Positions 5,479 through 6,287 of a stretch of 6,287 nt of DNA are shown here, one piece after another (position 1 is the first letter of the stretch; each line of letters starts with the position of its first letter). The DNA comes from Magnetospira sp. (GTDB taxonomy: Bacteria; Pseudomonadota; Alphaproteobacteria; Rhodospirillales; Magnetospiraceae). Position numbers and translations under genes: made by a program. Below the pieces are notes generated by a model. That model was not told the origin of the DNA and made no database searches. It saw nothing but the letters and a program-made list of their open reading frames with translations. The stretch covers positions 1 to 6,287 of the forward strand of contig JANQGL010000050.1 in NCBI GenBank assembly GCA_028277325.1, in the 5' to 3' direction.

Positions 5479-5507
5479 TTGACGGATCGCAACGACATCA
5501 CAAAACT
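5479..5507 (+). promoter_or_regulatory. Weak candidate promoter for the cytochrome gene
   Basis: TTGACG (5479-5484, five of six -35 bases) is followed after 17 bases by AAAACT (5502-5507, three of six -10 bases), ending 35 bases before the cytochrome start. The -35 is good and the -10 poor, so an activator or alternative sigma factor may be needed. An inverted pair CGACGC (5445-5450) and GCGTCG (5469-5474) just upstream lies in the divergent spacer and could be a regulator site. Confidence 0.3.
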
Positions 5508-5542
5508 GGCGGCAACCGTTCGATCCCCGCATGGAGGCCCGC

Positions 5543-6208
5543 ATGGAACACAATCGACAAACCCCGGCGACGATCCGCGTCTGGGACGTTCCGACCCGCG
5601 TCGTGCATTGGCTGCTGTTCGCCCTCGTCGCCTTTTCCCTGGTGACCGGCCTGTTGGGCGATCCGTCGCTGATCGAAAACCACATGCTGGCCGGGGAGAT
5701 CATCCTCGCCCTGGTGCTGTTCCGGATCGTCTGGGGATTCGCGGGGAGCCCCCGGTCCCGGTTCGGCGATTTCGTGCCCGGACCGCGCGCCGTGGTCGCC
5801 TACCTCCGGGACCGGCGGGTGGCGACCCCGGGCCACAACCCGCTCGGCGCGTTCTCGGTGCTCGGCCTGTTGGCCCTGCTCCTGGTGCAGACGGTGACCG
5901 GGCTGTTCGCCAACGACGACATCTGGAACGAGGGACCGCTGGCCGGCAACGTGAGCAAGGACCTGAGCGACCGGATGACCGGGATCCACGAATTGTCCGG
6001 CAACCTGCTGATCGCGCTGATCGTCCTGCACGTCGCGGTGGTGGTGGCGCATCGCCTGAAGGGCGACAACCTGATCCTGGCCATGGTCACCGGCCGCAAG
6101 GACCGGACCGACGCGGACTGGGAGGACCGTCCCTACGCCTCGACCCTGCTCGCCCTCGCCCTGCTCGCCGCCTGCGGCGGCGTGGTCCGGCTGCTGACTA
6201 TGCTGTAG
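5543..6208 (+). CDS. Cytochrome b561-family diheme membrane protein
   Basis: The product has 221 residues with the opening IRVWDVPTRVVHW typical of bacterial b561/hydrogenase-type cytochrome b subunits. Hydrophobic segments lie at about 20-38, 47-66, 102-122, 150-170 and 199-219; the fifth is extra to the four-helix heme core. Candidate heme histidines are H22, H47, H149 and H163. The 14-residue gap between the last two equals that of the ligands in E. coli CybB, so two b hemes with pairs H22/H163 and H47/H149 are inferred. Such proteins move electrons between quinol and periplasmic acceptors, often a c-type cytochrome encoded nearby, but none is visible here. The ATG at 5543 is preferred over ATG 5531 because GGAGG (5533-5537) sits five bases before it, whereas 5531 has no ribosome site. 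It is transcribed divergently from the LysM gene. Confidence 0.9.
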   Translation: MEHNRQTPATIRVWDVPTRVVHWLLFALVAFSLVTGLLGDPSLIENHMLAGEIILALVLFRIVWGFAGSPRSRFGDFVPGPRAVVAYLRDRRVATPGHNPLGAFSVLGLLALLLVQTVTGLFANDDIWNEGPLAGNVSKDLSDRMTGIHELSGNLLIALIVLHVAVVVAHRLKGDNLILAMVTGRKDRTDADWEDRPYASTLLALALLAACGGVVRLLTML

Positions 6209-6215
6209 CGGCGAG

Positions 6216-6240
6216 CCCGCCCGGCACCGCCGGACGCGGG
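6216..6240 (+). terminator. Hairpin after the cytochrome gene
   Basis: CCCGC (6216-6220) and CCGGC (6221-6225) pair with GCGGG (6236-6240) and GCCGG (6229-6233), around a three-base ACC loop with a two-base AC bulge on the right arm. It begins seven bases after the TAG stop. It is very GC-rich but has no U-tract, so termination strength is uncertain. Confidence 0.4.
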
Positions 6241-6287
6241 GCCGGTCGCGCGGCGGGGCCGGTCCACGGCCACACCGGGGCGGCCAC

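Noticed and set aside
5406..5501. N-terminal extension of the LysM protein to ATG 5501
   Set aside because: The extra 32 residues are Arg-rich with no signal or domain character and would cover most of the divergent promoter spacer.
4554..5645. 363-codon plus-strand frame opposite the LysM gene
   Set aside because: Arg/His-rich antisense shadow that runs into the cytochrome gene out of phase.
6238..6264. Direct repeat of GGGGCCGGTC (6238-6247 and 6255-6264)
   Set aside because: Short and made only of common GC-rich words; likely chance at the window edge.

Overview
The window is GC-rich DNA from what looks like an alphaproteobacterium, probably Rhodospirillales/Azospirillaceae-like. This rests on strong G/C bias at third codon positions, a short-type phosphatidylserine decarboxylase gene coupled to a class II phosphatidylserine synthase gene, a LysM/Ig-like membrane protein, and a dispersed palindromic repeat (702-744) of a kind I associate with alphaproteobacterial intergenic regions. 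The taxonomic placement is inference. No rRNA, tRNA or CRISPR array is visible.

Layout: (1) 17-57 is a strong hairpin, probably the end of a gene outside the window. (2) 124-621 (+) is a universal stress protein gene. It is followed by a hairpin and a REP-like palindrome in the convergent gap before the phospholipid genes. (3) 835-2345 (-) is the two-gene phosphatidylethanolamine operon, psd then pssA, with a one-base stop/start overlap. (4) 2346-2558 is a divergent spacer, followed by a class I SAM-dependent methyltransferase gene at 2559-3278 (+). (5) 3279-3690 is an unusual 412-base intergenic region of locally lower GC. It holds a 68-bp inverted-repeat element with CTAG ends (MITE-like), a 14-bp perfect palindrome, a good sigma70-type promoter, a 5' hairpin, a possible 15-codon ORF with a Shine-Dalgarno, and a second hairpin. 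(6) 3691-5405 (-) is a translationally coupled pair: a membrane-anchored protein with two Ig-like repeats and a C-terminal LysM, then an orphan two-TM protein. (7) 5543-6208 (+) is a cytochrome b561-family gene divergent from the LysM gene, with a hairpin just after its stop.

How the genes work together: PssA makes phosphatidylserine from CDP-diacylglycerol and serine, and Psd decarboxylates it to phosphatidylethanolamine, so that operon is a complete two-step pathway. The LysM/two-TM pair probably acts at the inner membrane and cell wall, but its function cannot be read from sequence. The stress protein, methyltransferase and cytochrome have no obvious pathway link to these genes.

Most of the window is ordinary chromosomal housekeeping and envelope gene content. 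The part most likely to hold something undescribed is 3312-3673, where a promoter, two hairpins and a tiny ORF together suggest a small RNA or microprotein transcription unit next to a mobile-element remnant. The second candidate is the unrecognised two-TM protein coupled to the LysM protein.
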